Part shown: piece after piece, positions 47,631-58,168 of the stretch | How the letters are laid out: the number at the start of each line of letters is the position of its first letter | Numbering within the stretch: position 1 is the stretch's first letter | From: Ypsolopha sequella | Taxonomy: Eukaryota; Arthropoda; Insecta; Lepidoptera; Ypsolophidae | Reading direction: 5' to 3' | Assembly (NCBI GenBank): GCA_934047225.1 | Contig: OW203992.1 | Location: 5,259,501-5,323,500, forward strand | Length of the DNA: 64,000 bases | Program-made: the position numbers and the translations under genes | The notes under the pieces: model-generated | Database searches by the model: none | Told to the model about the DNA's origin: nothing | The model's input: the letters and a program-made list of their open reading frames with translations, nothing else

Positions 47631-47907
47631 CTGCGGGATGAAAATGTGATTTACAACCTTAGGAAGGTAAGTAAATTTGAAAATCGAACGAGGCTTCTTT
47701 CTTTGTTTTTTGGGACAAGACCTCATATTTGTGGCAAGATCCCGGCACGACGCTTAAAAGTGACACAAAAATTGGTTTTCTTTAAAAAATCATCGCAATG
47801 GCGAGTAAGAAAATCATATGAAAAAAAACAAAATTGGCGCCACGCAAATCTTGTTGAAAACGTTGTTGAAAATATATTTTTAACGAAAAAATTATGAATT
47901 CAAGTGA
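47631..47907 (+). mobile_element. Crypton-like copy B, 5' part
   Basis: Starts TGCGGGA like the leader of copy C, contains TTGGCGCCACGCAAATC and reaches an ATG at 47894 (MNSSE), where a retroposon interrupts it. It continues at 53251. The true 5' end is missing about 50 bases relative to copy C. Confidence 0.7.
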
Positions 47908-48104
47908 GTTATGAATGTAACCATTAGTATGTAGTACGAGTATATAGGATGGGATTTGGTCGGCCGCCTGGATTCGTACTGGGGGCTCGGTTGGTAATCA
48001 TTGAATCTTGTTCCTGGTCCCTGGCCGGGTCTCCGGTATGGGTTCGGGCGGTTGATTGGATTTCAACTTGTATAGATTTTACCTATCATTTTAATCGTAT
48101 GTAT
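47908..48104 (+). mobile_element. Retroposon fragment interrupting Crypton copy B, left part
   Basis: From about 47984 it matches 59761-59880 (CCTGGCCGGGTCTCCGGTAT and GGGTTCGGGCGGTTGATT). It is cut by the LINE at 48104 and resumes at 53106. Confidence 0.75.
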
Positions 48105-48548
48105 GAAAATGAAAAATGAAAATGAAAAAGTGTTTATTCAGTAACCAGTAATACATTAAATTAGAATGCTGGGGCCTTCTTTTAAGTATAGAAATACTTG
48201 TTCCAGAAGACCTCGCTCCTTCACATCCATAGCTTAAAGTTAGTACAAGTACTACAGTTAGTATCTTATTGTGTGAGTGGAAGTGTCTGTATCTCTGCGA
48301 GGGTGTGTATGTGTTTGAGTGTGAGGGAGGGTGTGTGCGTGAGGTGTGTGTGTATGTGAGAGGAAAAAGGTGTGCGTGTGTGTGTGGCTTTGCGTTTGTA
48401 TTGTAAATAAATTAAGTATGGTTGTAAATATGTATCGTGTGTTAGGTATATGATTCCAGTATTGTTATTATTTGTGTTGTATAAATACATTTAATATAAA
48501 TATATATGTATGCATACATACGCTGATAAGTGATATTTATAATAAACG

Positions 48549-51503
48549 TTAGACTATCGGCTGTAGTAGTGACTCAATTTCGTCATAGGTTTTATTTAGT
48601 ATCCAATTGGTTATGATTTTTTTACATTCGTGGTATTGTTTAGGGTATATATCTAAAGTGCTATTTATTGCATTATATAGACGGGCTGATTGTGTTAAAT
48701 ATTGTTTGCTGGCATATGAAGATTTTACTGTTTTTATATTAATTACTCTATCTCTCCTTCTTTTGTTAATATGAGATTGATCAAAAGTTAACGTTTTATG
48801 TCTCCTTAAGAGTGCACGTAATATATAAAGTTTTCTCACTGTCAAGGTTTGGCTGAGCAAATATAACTCGTTCGTTGGAAATCTATACGGCTTGAAATAC
48901 ATAACCTTAATCAAGGATCGTTGAGCTCTTTCAACTTCAATAAGTTTAGTTTTAGCGGCTCCACCCCAAGTCGGCACACAGTAACCTAATACGGATTGTG
49001 CCAAAGCAATATATATTTTATTGAGTAATATTGGAGGAGCTACATGTCTTAGAGTTTTAAAAATCCATATTAGTTTACGTGTTCTAGCGCTAAGTGCTTC
49101 TATCTGTGTTGACCAAGATAGCCTTTGATCAATCATTACACCCAAGTATTTGATTGAAGATGATTTATTTATGACAGTGCAGTTACAGATTAAACCATCG
49201 CAGGTATGAATTTTAATGGTAAAGTCATTTTCGGGTTGAGTGCGATTGTACATGGTAAAGCACATATAATTTGTTTTAAGCGCATTTAGAGTAAGCAAAT
49301 TTGATTTTAGCCACCGCGCAATTCTGGTGAGACCTGTCTCTGTCAGCAATCGAGTACTCTCCCAAGTTGTACCAGAGAAGACAACCGCGGTGTCGTCGGC
49401 GTAAGAGAAGATCTTTGTGTTGTTTAAGTTAAGGTTGCACAAATCATTGATATATATCAGAAATAAGGTGGGTCCTAAGACGCTACCTTGTGGTACTCCA
49501 TATGTGATTTTTGAGTCGTCACTAATGTATTGTCCAAGCTTGACTTTCTGCTTCCTGTCACTGAGGTAATCTTTAAAAAGAGTCAAAGATGTGTCTCTGA
49601 CACCCATTTTCTCCAACTTTTGTAAGAGAATGGAGACACAGACGGTGTCAAAAGCCTTTTTTAAGTCCACAAATACCGCGAGGCACTTTTTACCATGATC
49701 TACTTGGTCTACAATATGTGATGTCAGAGCAGTTACAGCGTCTTCTGTGGATTTACCATTTTGAAAACCATATTGCGAGTCCGCCAGTAAATGATATTTG
49801 TTAAGGTAGTTAACTAATCTTTTATTTATTAATTTTTCTAATATTTTGGAAATAGATGGAAGAACTGATATAGGCCTATAATTACTGATATCATCTGTGA
49901 CACCACCTTTGTATACCGGTGTTATAATTGATTGCTTTAGCATTGATGGAAAAATTCCATTGGTAAAGCAGAGGTTGGTCAGATGGCATATAATAGGTAC
50001 AACTTCATGGCTAGCCAATTTCAGAAAGCGAGAAGGGATATTATCCCAACCCGGGGCACTATCAGATTTTAGACTCATTAAAACACCGTGGACTTCATCA
50101 TGGTCAGTTTCTAGGAGCACAAAAGAGTTACGCTGTGAATATTGAGTGTCACAAGAAGTAAAGGAATTCGTTAGATGAGAGTTAGTTAGGATACATTCAG
50201 CCAATTGTTTCCCAACGTTAGAAAAGTAGTTATTTATATAATTGACTGATTCAGTAGGAGTCGATTTTATGTTTAATAACTTTGAGTTATCTGTTTTTAT
50301 TCTGTTTAAGTGTGTTATAGATTTAATGCTTTTCCATAGAGTTTTAGAATTTTTAGTAGATTTTGCCAATTGATCTCTATCATAATTTCGTTTAAGTTTC
50401 TTTATTAAATTATTACAGTGATTGCGATACCTTTTGTAAGTAATTTGTAATATTTCATTGTGTGGATCTGATTTTAACGTTTTTTGAAGTTTATTTCTAT
50501 TTTTAATGCAACGTAAGATTCCGTTTGTAATCCAGGGTTTAATTATACGTTTACTTTTTGGAATATTTACGGTATAAGTATTTTCACGCAAGGATTCAGT
50601 GATTTTGTTGACTAATTGTTCTAATACAGAATTAGGATCATCACAATAAAGAAGTTCTGAAAGGCTCTTTTTTGCCAGACTGATCAGTGACTTATTAAAA
50701 TCTGTAACAGTTTTAGTTTTCGTGCATTTGTTATTGAAAGTTTGGCAAGATAAGTTTAAGAATATCATTGAATGGTCGGTAATTGTTGTATTTAAGACAG
50801 CAATTTGAGCTGATAGTTTGTTGTTATCAATTTTTAAAATAAAGTGGTCTAAACAATTACTTTCCCTGGTAGGAATTGTATGTCCAGGCATTAAACTGTG
50901 CATAGATAACATATTAAGATAACCTATCCTGTTGTTTCGCTCATAACTCAAATCTGTGTCCCTTGGAATAAGGTTTATATTTAAGTCTCCGGTCAATACA
51001 ATATTACTATATGATTTTAAAGTTTCCAGGTATGAATTAAGAGAATTAATGAATTGGTCAGCATTAGTGTTGGAGGGCGATCGATATATACCTAATATAG
51101 CAGCTCCATATGTATCTATTTGGATACATGAAGCATGAACTAATTTGACTTCTTTGATATTGGTAACAATAATATCGTTCTTAATATATGCAACAACTCC
51201 ATCATTTTGATTAAGATGGTGAGTTGTCACATAAGAAGTATAGTTTATCAAGGATGGAACAGGTTTGTCAGGATTAAGCCGGGATTCAGTTAATATAAGT
51301 ATATCTGGGGAGGTATCGGACATGCTAAGACTTAGATTAAGGTCATCTATGTTACTGTATACGCTTCTGATATTTTGGCAAAATATTTTTAAATCATTAT
51401 ATTTAGATTTTATGGACTTAGAGAGATCCTCGATATTACACTGGATGGCGCGAGCAATTTCAAAAGTATCTATTTCATTTAGTGCAGATAGTGTAGTAAT
51501 CAT
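48549..51503 (-). CDS. LINE ORF2, endonuclease and reverse transcriptase
   Basis: 984 residues from ATG at 51503. The apurinic-type endonuclease occupies about residues 35-250 (FCQNIRSV, TESRLN, GDLNINL and DHSMIFLNL). The reverse transcriptase spans about 480-770 with SDSAPGWDNIPSRFLK, VFVDLKKAFDTV, YGVPQGSVLGP and the catalytic YADD at 701-704. The C-terminal region (about 850-984) has the helical layout of jockey-superfamily elements, with Daphne as the closest guess. It nicks target DNA and primes reverse transcription of the element RNA. The frame is intact. It starts 338 bases after the ORF1 stop, an unusually long gap. Confidence 0.92.
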   Translation of the reverse strand: MITTLSALNEIDTFEIARAIQCNIEDLSKSIKSKYNDLKIFCQNIRSVYSNIDDLNLSLSMSDTSPDILILTESRLNPDKPVPSLINYTSYVTTHHLNQNDGVVAYIKNDIIVTNIKEVKLVHASCIQIDTYGAAILGIYRSPSNTNADQFINSLNSYLETLKSYSNIVLTGDLNINLIPRDTDLSYERNNRIGYLNMLSMHSLMPGHTIPTRESNCLDHFILKIDNNKLSAQIAVLNTTITDHSMIFLNLSCQTFNNKCTKTKTVTDFNKSLISLAKKSLSELLYCDDPNSVLEQLVNKITESLRENTYTVNIPKSKRIIKPWITNGILRCIKNRNKLQKTLKSDPHNEILQITYKRYRNHCNNLIKKLKRNYDRDQLAKSTKNSKTLWKSIKSITHLNRIKTDNSKLLNIKSTPTESVNYINNYFSNVGKQLAECILTNSHLTNSFTSCDTQYSQRNSFVLLETDHDEVHGVLMSLKSDSAPGWDNIPSRFLKLASHEVVPIICHLTNLCFTNGIFPSMLKQSIITPVYKGGVTDDISNYRPISVLPSISKILEKLINKRLVNYLNKYHLLADSQYGFQNGKSTEDAVTALTSHIVDQVDHGKKCLAVFVDLKKAFDTVCVSILLQKLEKMGVRDTSLTLFKDYLSDRKQKVKLGQYISDDSKITYGVPQGSVLGPTLFLIYINDLCNLNLNNTKIFSYADDTAVVFSGTTWESTRLLTETGLTRIARWLKSNLLTLNALKTNYMCFTMYNRTQPENDFTIKIHTCDGLICNCTVINKSSSIKYLGVMIDQRLSWSTQIEALSARTRKLIWIFKTLRHVAPPILLNKIYIALAQSVLGYCVPTWGGAAKTKLIEVERAQRSLIKVMYFKPYRFPTNELYLLSQTLTVRKLYILRALLRRHKTLTFDQSHINKRRRDRVINIKTVKSSYASKQYLTQSARLYNAINSTLDIYPKQYHECKKIITNWILNKTYDEIESLLQPIV

Positions 51504-51841
51504 AAAGTCAAATGTAGTAGACTGCAGGTGTATATTGGTTTTAGTACGTGTTCTAGTTCTAAATAATACAATTGACTACATAGATTTGAGTAATGCAAGA
51601 GAAAACGAATAGGAGTGCAATTTATTTTTGTTATGCCATAATAATAGATATATGTATAATAATAAACTGATAGGGTTATAATGTTATAGATTGTGTAAAA
51701 GTGTGTATAAAGATATGTGATTGTGTTTGTTATTGTGAAGTGTGTAAGATTGTAAATGAATTTAGTTTGTAAAGGTGCCAAAATAGCAAGCAAGAATAAA
51801 AATACCATATGATGGTGTAACAAATAACAAGGAAAACATAG

Positions 51842-52726
51842 TCAATTAGTGGCATTACATTTAAGATTTTGAATCTGAGCCTCATTAGTGATAGTTATAA
51901 CAGGCGACATCTCATCCTTTCTTACGTAAACCTTGCCAAAAGCAGTCCAGCAAAATTTGTATGCATGCAATCGGGGGAGGTCACGAGCGAGAAAATACAG
52001 TCGCGCTGCCTTAGGTGTGAGCTGCTCTGAAATAAATATTGGCGATTCTCCGTTTTCAGTGATACCCAGGTGTTTGACGCATAGTTTTGCAGACTTGTTC
52101 TTGTAGTTGTAGGTTTTGCATGCTGCTAGAAGTTCAGTTTTCATAATTGTAGAAGATAACTCGACAATAATGATTTTGTTGTTATCCTTTTTTTTGATCC
52201 GGTAAATGTCTTTTACGTCATTGTTTGAGATCTCTGGCCCATTAACAGTTTTGGATAATTTTTTAGTTATATTTAATAAGTCTTCTTTCATCTCATTTTT
52301 CTTGCATGGAACATTTTTGATTTCAATAGAAGTCTTACGGCTGATTCTCTGCATATCTTCCAATCTGTCTTCTAAGAAAGTGATGTAATCACGATCCTTT
52401 TTTCTTTGAATGTCCATAACATCGAGCTTCTTTTTCATATCTTCATTTTGAACACTTAAGAGAGACATCGCACCTTCAATATTGGTTATCGACTGATGAA
52501 TTTCATGAATTGAGGGTCCCATATTCTTCAATTCATTTTCTTGCTTATTAATGAAAGATTGCAACATGCTCCTCATTTCTTCCTTAAAGCTATCAAAATC
52601 AAGAGAATGATTCTCAATTCTCTCTTTCTTACTCCGAGTGGTAACAAAGTTAGGAGGAGCGTTATCTTTTTTTCCTAACAGACTATCGCATGAGTCAGAG
52701 GACGCTTTGTTTAAAGGTGTATCCAT
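51842..52726 (-). CDS. LINE ORF1, coiled coil plus FP-type domain
   Basis: 294 residues from ATG at 52726. Residues about 35-145 are a charged coiled coil. The rest has RKTSIEIKNVP, LSKTVNGPEISNNDVKDIYR, AARLYFLARDLPRLHAYKFC and WTAFGKVYVRKDE, the pattern of the conserved domain shared by insect retrotransposon ORF1 proteins and the baculovirus FP (few-polyhedra) protein. It likely binds element RNA as an oligomer, like other LINE ORF1 proteins. The frame is intact. A slightly longer reading starts at TTG and is less likely. Confidence 0.85.
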   Translation of the reverse strand: MDTPLNKASSDSCDSLLGKKDNAPPNFVTTRSKKERIENHSLDFDSFKEEMRSMLQSFINKQENELKNMGPSIHEIHQSITNIEGAMSLLSVQNEDMKKKLDVMDIQRKKDRDYITFLEDRLEDMQRISRKTSIEIKNVPCKKNEMKEDLLNITKKLSKTVNGPEISNNDVKDIYRIKKKDNNKIIIVELSSTIMKTELLAACKTYNYKNKSAKLCVKHLGITENGESPIFISEQLTPKAARLYFLARDLPRLHAYKFCWTAFGKVYVRKDEMSPVITITNEAQIQNLKCNATN

Positions 52727-53105
52727 AATGCTCGGTGACAAGTTCCAACAATATAATTAGGTAATTCACTCACTGAAGGACGTCTGTGCGTAGGTAGATG
52801 GCGCGTAGCATGCGTAGTAATTCGTAGCAGCAGTTTCGTAGCAGCAGTACGAGTCGTAGCGTAGCGCACAAGCGGGAGAGCAATTATGTCAGCTATCTCT
52901 CTTACCCGAGGTGAAGAGGGGTGCCGCGCTGTTATCGGGCTGTGCACGCCGCGCGTCGGTCAGTCGTAATTTGATTTAAAGTGAGTATTGGATTATCACT
53001 ACTTTGAAGTTACAGCATAAGGCTTAAGATGGCTTGAGCAATAATTTGTTTTTTAAATTTAACTAAGTACACGTCTGCTCACAATCAGCACTTGGACGAA
53101 AGAGG

Positions 53106-53250
53106 ATGTATATTGCTTCATAAATTAAATAAACCTTTAATTTAGTTCATGTACATTTTTTATTTTATTACATATATTTTTATAAGTTTAAATTTGACTC
53201 GTAAAAAGTGTATTATGTATACCTACTTTACAAAATAAACTATTTGAATT
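53106..53250 (+). mobile_element. Retroposon fragment, right part
   Basis: Continues 47908-48104 after the LINE. Matches 59886-60033, with TTTAATTTAGTTCATGTA, GTAAAAAGTGTAT and the terminal AATAAACTATTTGAATT. Confidence 0.75.
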
Positions 53251-53582
53251 TGATATTGATGATTTTTATTTGACGCTTGAATCGATAAAACTACACGCAA
53301 GGGCAGTCAAAGAAAAGCTGTTATCTCCGACACACATAATATAACTCCGATTCCAAAAGATAGATATTTGAGAACCTATGACGATTTGATCAAGTGGCGG
53401 ACTGAAAAGAAGGTAAAATCTTTGTCGGAAAGTGTACTTTTTGCAAGTTGTTTTTTATGTCCTCGCTTTAGTGATGAAAAGTCGAGTATTGGACTCGGGT
53501 GTAAGTGATCAATTACACCCGAGATATTTAAACGCACGAGCCACTCGCCTCCCTTGTAAAACAATCTACTACAGTTTCAAGA
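53251..53582 (+). mobile_element. Crypton-like copy B, 3' part
   Basis: Resumes in the recombinase N-terminus (DDFYLTLESIKL) and runs to RTEKKVKSLSESVLF, followed at once by the 3' terminal region (ACTCGGGTGTAAGTGATCAA) ending AACAATCTACTA near 53573. The deletion junction is the same as in copy C. The hairpin segment is inverted relative to copy C. Confidence 0.75.
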
Positions 53583-54964
53583 GTAATCATTTAAGAATCC
53601 TGCATATTTGTAAAAAATAATCTTCATTTGTACCCCCAACACACTCGCCACGAAAAATCAAGACCCCAAAACAGACGAACAACAGTAAAATCACTATTAG
53701 AATTTGTTATCACTGGCCCCCATTTTATGTCCACAAAAATTTATAACCACAACAATCCTCAATAAAAGGTATCACCAAGAATAATATCTTTAAAAAGAGA
53801 CTTATCGAATTAATCACCCCAAAAAAGTTGTTACACGCTGCAAGAGTTTTTCTACTTACCTACAATAATAAATAGAATTAATATTTTTTTCATATAAAGT
53901 TTTTAGTTTTCAAGTATTTTTAATTTACAATTGCTTTGCTCATACAACCTTTTTGTAAACGTGAATTCTTTATTCTTTATTCGAGAGGGGATTTTCTTTT
54001 TAATTTACGCGTTTATATTTCTTTAAGAAAGCTGTTAGGTATGTTCAGTAGATGATGTGGTTTAATTTAAAGATACCTGTTTACTTATTTACGCCTGGTT
54101 GATAGCTGGCAATATCATGGCTCGAATCGACTTTACAGCTTTCGCCATACATGCTCCTGTGTTTGGACAATTTTGCCTAATAAACCATAACATTTTAACT
54201 TATAAAATTAGTGTAAAATTAGTTAAGCAGTTGAATAAGTATGTTTTAGATTTGACACAAGTATCACAATAGTTAATTTTAATTTTAGAATATACATTTA
54301 ATCATTTTTTATAATAATCCAATAAAATTTTAATGAAATTATTTATACTTTTATAGTGTTCCATATTGTTTATCTGGCTGGGACTGAAAATCAGCTCCTA
54401 CTTGTGTATTTACAAGCAAGACCCTGCTGAGCCCTGATATAAATATATATATATATGTGTTGTATGTGTTTAAATTTGAAGACAAATAAATTATCCTTAT
54501 GTATTTCTTATTCTTATCATCGAGAAAAATGAAAGATCGCTAAAATCACGAAAAACGTCATTTGGCATATAATTTATTTAAATAAAATATATGTGTAATT
54601 TTTTTTATTTTTTTTATTTTACTGATATAGAGAAAATGTCGAAAAATATCTGGAAGTAATGGAATGTAATATGGAATGTAATAAAATGTTTAAAAAAGAT
54701 AAATGAATGTATCAAGTGTAACAAATAAGTTTTCAAATATTTTTTTTATTATAATAATTTATTTTATCACCAATCCAAATTGATTTGCTCTAACGGTACC
54801 TTATCATTGACCTCAAATGAAGGTCACAGATGTGGCTCTACAAAACAAATACAAAGTGAATGGTTTCATCACTTTCACATGCGCATGACCTTTACTTTGA
54901 CCTGCTTCTTACGTCAGCATATCGGGTTCGATACTCGTCTCGCATTTGAGTTGATGAAACAATC
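53583..54964. other. AT-rich non-coding stretch
   Basis: No gene was recognised. An AAATAAATTAT end with a TATATATATA run near 54443-54495 could be a decayed retroposon tail. Confidence 0.35.
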
Positions 54965-55036
54965 GGTTCCATGGTGTAATGGTTAGCACTCTGGACTTTG
55001 AATCCAGCGATCCGAGTTCAAATCTCGGTGGAACCT
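54965..55036 (+). tRNA. tRNA-Gln (TTG), one base variant
   Basis: As the other copies but with T for C in the D-arm (GTGTAATGG). All arms still pair, and the TGAACTTTTG terminator is kept. Confidence 0.93.
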
Positions 55037-55254
55037 GAACTTTTGTATAGACTTATAAAACTATAACGATAGACCTATAGAGAGAAAATCATTTTTGAGA
55101 ACCTAAGAAGGTCAAATTCTGTTAAGCGTTGAATATGTAGAAACATTAATAACTTAAGCAACATACATAAACTACATGAAACATTTCAAAATGCGACATG
55201 ATAATGTGAGGTTACCTAGATAAGATTCAGTTTTTATGTGTCCCATCATCTCAT

Positions 55255-55500
55255 GTATTGGTGACGAGCAGCGGCGTCACTGGTGCGAGGGCTTCGGCAC
55301 CGCGCTCACCAACCCGCCTGCACAGCGTGTGTGAGTATGGACATTCCTTCCAGGAGGACCGCAGTGGATGAACCGGCCTGGTGGATGGATTGATGTATTG
55401 CCGATGTATCTCCATGAAGCAGATGAAGAATCATAAAGGTTTCTATTTTATCCCCTTATTTATTGAATTTTATTATTATTATTATTTTATTTTATTTTAT
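55255..55500 (+). repeat. RTE-like 3' end with ATT microsatellite tail
   Basis: CTCACCAACCCGCCTGCACA is the mirror, with changes, of the block at 63403-63440. Followed by a TGGATGGATTGATG tail and an ATT/ATTTT run (55472-55500). Confidence 0.5.
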
Positions 55501-55764
55501 TTATTAGGCATGCACAACAGATAACAATCAGAGAAATTTCTTAAGTCTAAATAATAAATAAGAGTTTCGAGCTAGATTGCCATCCAAAGGCGCGCACGCA
55601 CAGCATGCAAGACTTAATTTGTAAAAAACATGAATAATGTTAAAACATAAAATTATAGAAAATTAAAAATACACAGACATATATATTATAATTAAAACAC
55701 ACTTTATGATTAGTAAAATGACATAATTTATTGTAAATACGTACAAAAAGTGACAAAAAGCGTA

Positions 55765-56135
55765 ATTTATAACATCGTCCAATTCGTCTCTAACCCAGAG
55801 GTCGTGGGTTCAATCTTCGCAATGCACATTAATTTGTATTCAATGCTGCATGCTCCGGAAGGCACGTTAAGCTGATGTGGTCCATTTGTGCCCGAAGCGG
55901 CGATAGGGCCGTAATAATCGTTGGTAGAAAGCGGGCGTACCAATTGTGACTGTGACTTGCATTTCACAGTTCACTCATGGGAACATCTCTCACACCCTCT
56001 CGGGAATTCATGTTGTGTAAATCCTCGAGGGGGTATCAGACGTGCAAGAGTCCACACTCATACACTCACGTTTTCACCGACGATTATTACGTCCCAATCT
56101 GACGGGTGGTGAGCAGTATCGCCGCAATCCGGGCA
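55765..56135. repeat. SINE arranged head to head
   Basis: Left part: B box GGGTTCAATCTTC, then TTTGTGCCCGAAGCGGCGAT and CGTAATAATCG. Right part: the mirrored CGACGATTATTACGTCCCAA and CGCCGCAATCCGGGCACAAA. The two halves form an inverted pair of SINE bodies. Confidence 0.65.
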
Positions 56136-56289
56136 CAAATATGGACACGCAGTTTACCGTGCCTTCCAATCTGCCAAAGCACACAGACCTACTATCGACC
56201 CTATACCGATGAAATAATTTTACACGAATACTCACTTAGTTGGTTGCTATTTCTGCCCAAGGTTTTATTTCACTTTGCAATTTATACTA

Positions 56290-56827
56290 TGCTGGTGGAC
56301 ATAAAAATCGACTCAAACATTGTTGTCTTACATTCAAGGGAATAACCCAATCATACAAACATAAACATATAAAATATATATCATTTTAAAGGTAAAGGCC
56401 TCCACCTTTGAATAAATGCATTTTGGTTTAAAAGTATTCGCTATACAGGACGTGAAATTCATTTAATTAATTAAAAACTTATTAGGTCAATGAAGAACCG
56501 GCTGCAAGCAGTTATAAGGGCTAGAGGGGGGAACACGAAGTACTAATGTTAAACTTAATTAATGAATAAATGAATGATTTTGTAAAAGAAGGTTTTTTTT
56601 TTAATTTTTCGCTATTTGATTATTTAAATATTCATTAATTCATCACTTAAAAAAAATTACAGCCTGTATCGCAAATACTTTAAGACAAAAATGCATTTAA
56701 TCAAAGGTGGAGGCCTATACCTTTAAAATGATATGTTATATATTTCATATGTTTATGTTTGTATGATTGGGTTATTTCCTTAAATGTAGAACAACAATGC
56801 TTGAGTCGATTTTTATGTCCACCAGTG
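56290..56827. mobile_element. MITE with about 180 bp inverted arms and TA duplication
   Basis: CTGGTGGACATAAAAATCGA and AAGGTAAAGGCCTCCACCTT are mirrored on the right (TCAAAGGTGGAGGCCTATAC). TA lies outside each end, a Tc1/mariner-type sign. The centre is AT-rich with no open frame. Confidence 0.8.
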
Positions 56828-56885
56828 TATTTTTCTTTTCCCTAAGAAAAACGGTTTATAATACAATAAAGATACATACATATTG

Positions 56886-57204
56886 CAGCCGGATTGTGAA
56901 ATACCCGCCTTTTTCTAATTAATCGAAACAGAACACCTTAATTAAACCTTATTCTATGTATTGTGAATACTGCATTCGCAAAGTTTTCATTGGTTTCTGT
57001 AAATTAGAATTCCAAAGATTTTTCTATTCAAAATTTCTGAAATTATAATTTACGGAAACCAATGGAAGCTTTGCAATAGCAATATACACAATACATAGGT
57101 AATAATTAAGTTTTTCCTGAATAAAATATTGAGTGAATTTTGAATTTAAGTGTTCTCTCTGTTTTGATTAATTAGAAAAAGGCGGGTATTTCACAATCCG
57201 GCTG
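56886..57204. mobile_element. MITE with ends CAGCCGGATTGTGAAATACC
   Basis: The outer arms (about 50 bp) mirror CAGCCGGATTGTGAAATACC and CGCCTTTTTCTAATTAATC. A second inverted pair, CATTGGTTTCTGTAAATTA and TAATTTACGGAAACCAATG, lies inside. It starts 58 bases after the previous MITE. Confidence 0.8.
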
Positions 57205-57879
57205 CGATACCGCTTTTAAATGTACGAACTTAAAAGCAGTATTTTTCTAAGTCTGATAAGATAAATAACTCCAATAATAAAACTGAAATGTAATAAAATA
57301 ATCCGCCCGTCAACCACAATTTCGTCATCAAAATAATATCACTTTTCAATTCCGCCACCTTCCTTTACCCTTCTACAATAGATACTGAACCCAATGAAAA
57401 TTCAAATTGGACCCTGTCGCAACCGCACTGCTGTCGCACCTGCTTTAGGTTAGCACTGCTGAAAAATAACTCTAAATTCGTATGCAATAAGGTTTGAAAT
57501 GAAACGTATAGTAGCCTTCAATTCCGAACATAGCAATTTACGATTATGGATAGAAATTCTTATTTCATTCAAAATAACACCCGTTCCTTCTTAGCACAGG
57601 TTCACCACAAATTTATCTGGAAATTCAGACTGTATTATATGGAATTAAAGTGCAATTTTCAATGGATAAATTTGTTATTATGGTTTCGTTTGAGAATAAG
57701 GGGTAGGCGTCTCAAAATGATGTACCTGTAAACTCTTTATAACTAGCCTTTAGCCCTTGGTTTCACCCACGCGAGTGTAATTAATGACTATGTCCCTAGG
57801 GAACTAACCATTTCCAGGGAAAAAACAATAGCTTGTGTCCAAGTTAGGGTCTAACAGTGGCAGGCAATAATTCGGCATT
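57205..57879. other. Non-coding stretch with a minus-strand LINE-tail remnant
   Basis: TAACTAGCCTTTAGCCC and TTTCACCCACGCG at 57740-57775 are the mirror of the RTE-like tail at 36640-36680. TAATGACTATGTCCCTAGGG (57783) is repeated with changes at 58217. Confidence 0.4.
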
Positions 57880-58168
57880 TTACAAACGGCGTCGTCAGTT
57901 TCTAAAAGCTCCCTGTTTTACAATTTTTCGTTTGGCAAACAGTAAAATGCCCACTGTTTGTAAAATGACATCGTCATTTTCCAAAAACTGAAATCGAAAG
58001 ACTTTCACCAAAAAGTGAAAAATAGGTGCGATGACGAGCGGAGCGAGCGAGACAACCCTCAATAGTTCTAACAGAATTGCTATATGCCGAGGTAAATTAT
58101 AGTATGACGAAGACTTGTCAAATAGCAAAATGCTCGCTGCATTTGAAAACTGACAGCACCGTTTGTAA
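57880..58168. mobile_element. Foldback element, ends TTACAAACGG
   Basis: TTACAAACGGCGTCGTCAGT is mirrored with changes at the right end. The interior has ACGAGCGGAGCGAGCGAG, the same kind of palindromic tip as in the Crypton 3' ends and the two-module foldback family. Confidence 0.55.

Larger units (their letters stand above)
48105..53105 (-). mobile_element. Full-length jockey-superfamily LINE
   Basis: Flanked by ATGTAT on both sides (48099-48104 and 53106-53111), with two ORFs, a GC-rich 5' region (about 52750-52975) and a TTTTCATTTTCAT-type 3' tail at 48105-48130. The 3' untranslated part has a GT/CA-rich run (48270-48400). The paralogous repeat at 59740-60035 shows the same site without the LINE. 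The 5' boundary could be nearer 52975 if the last 130 bases belong to an earlier insertion. Confidence 0.85.
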
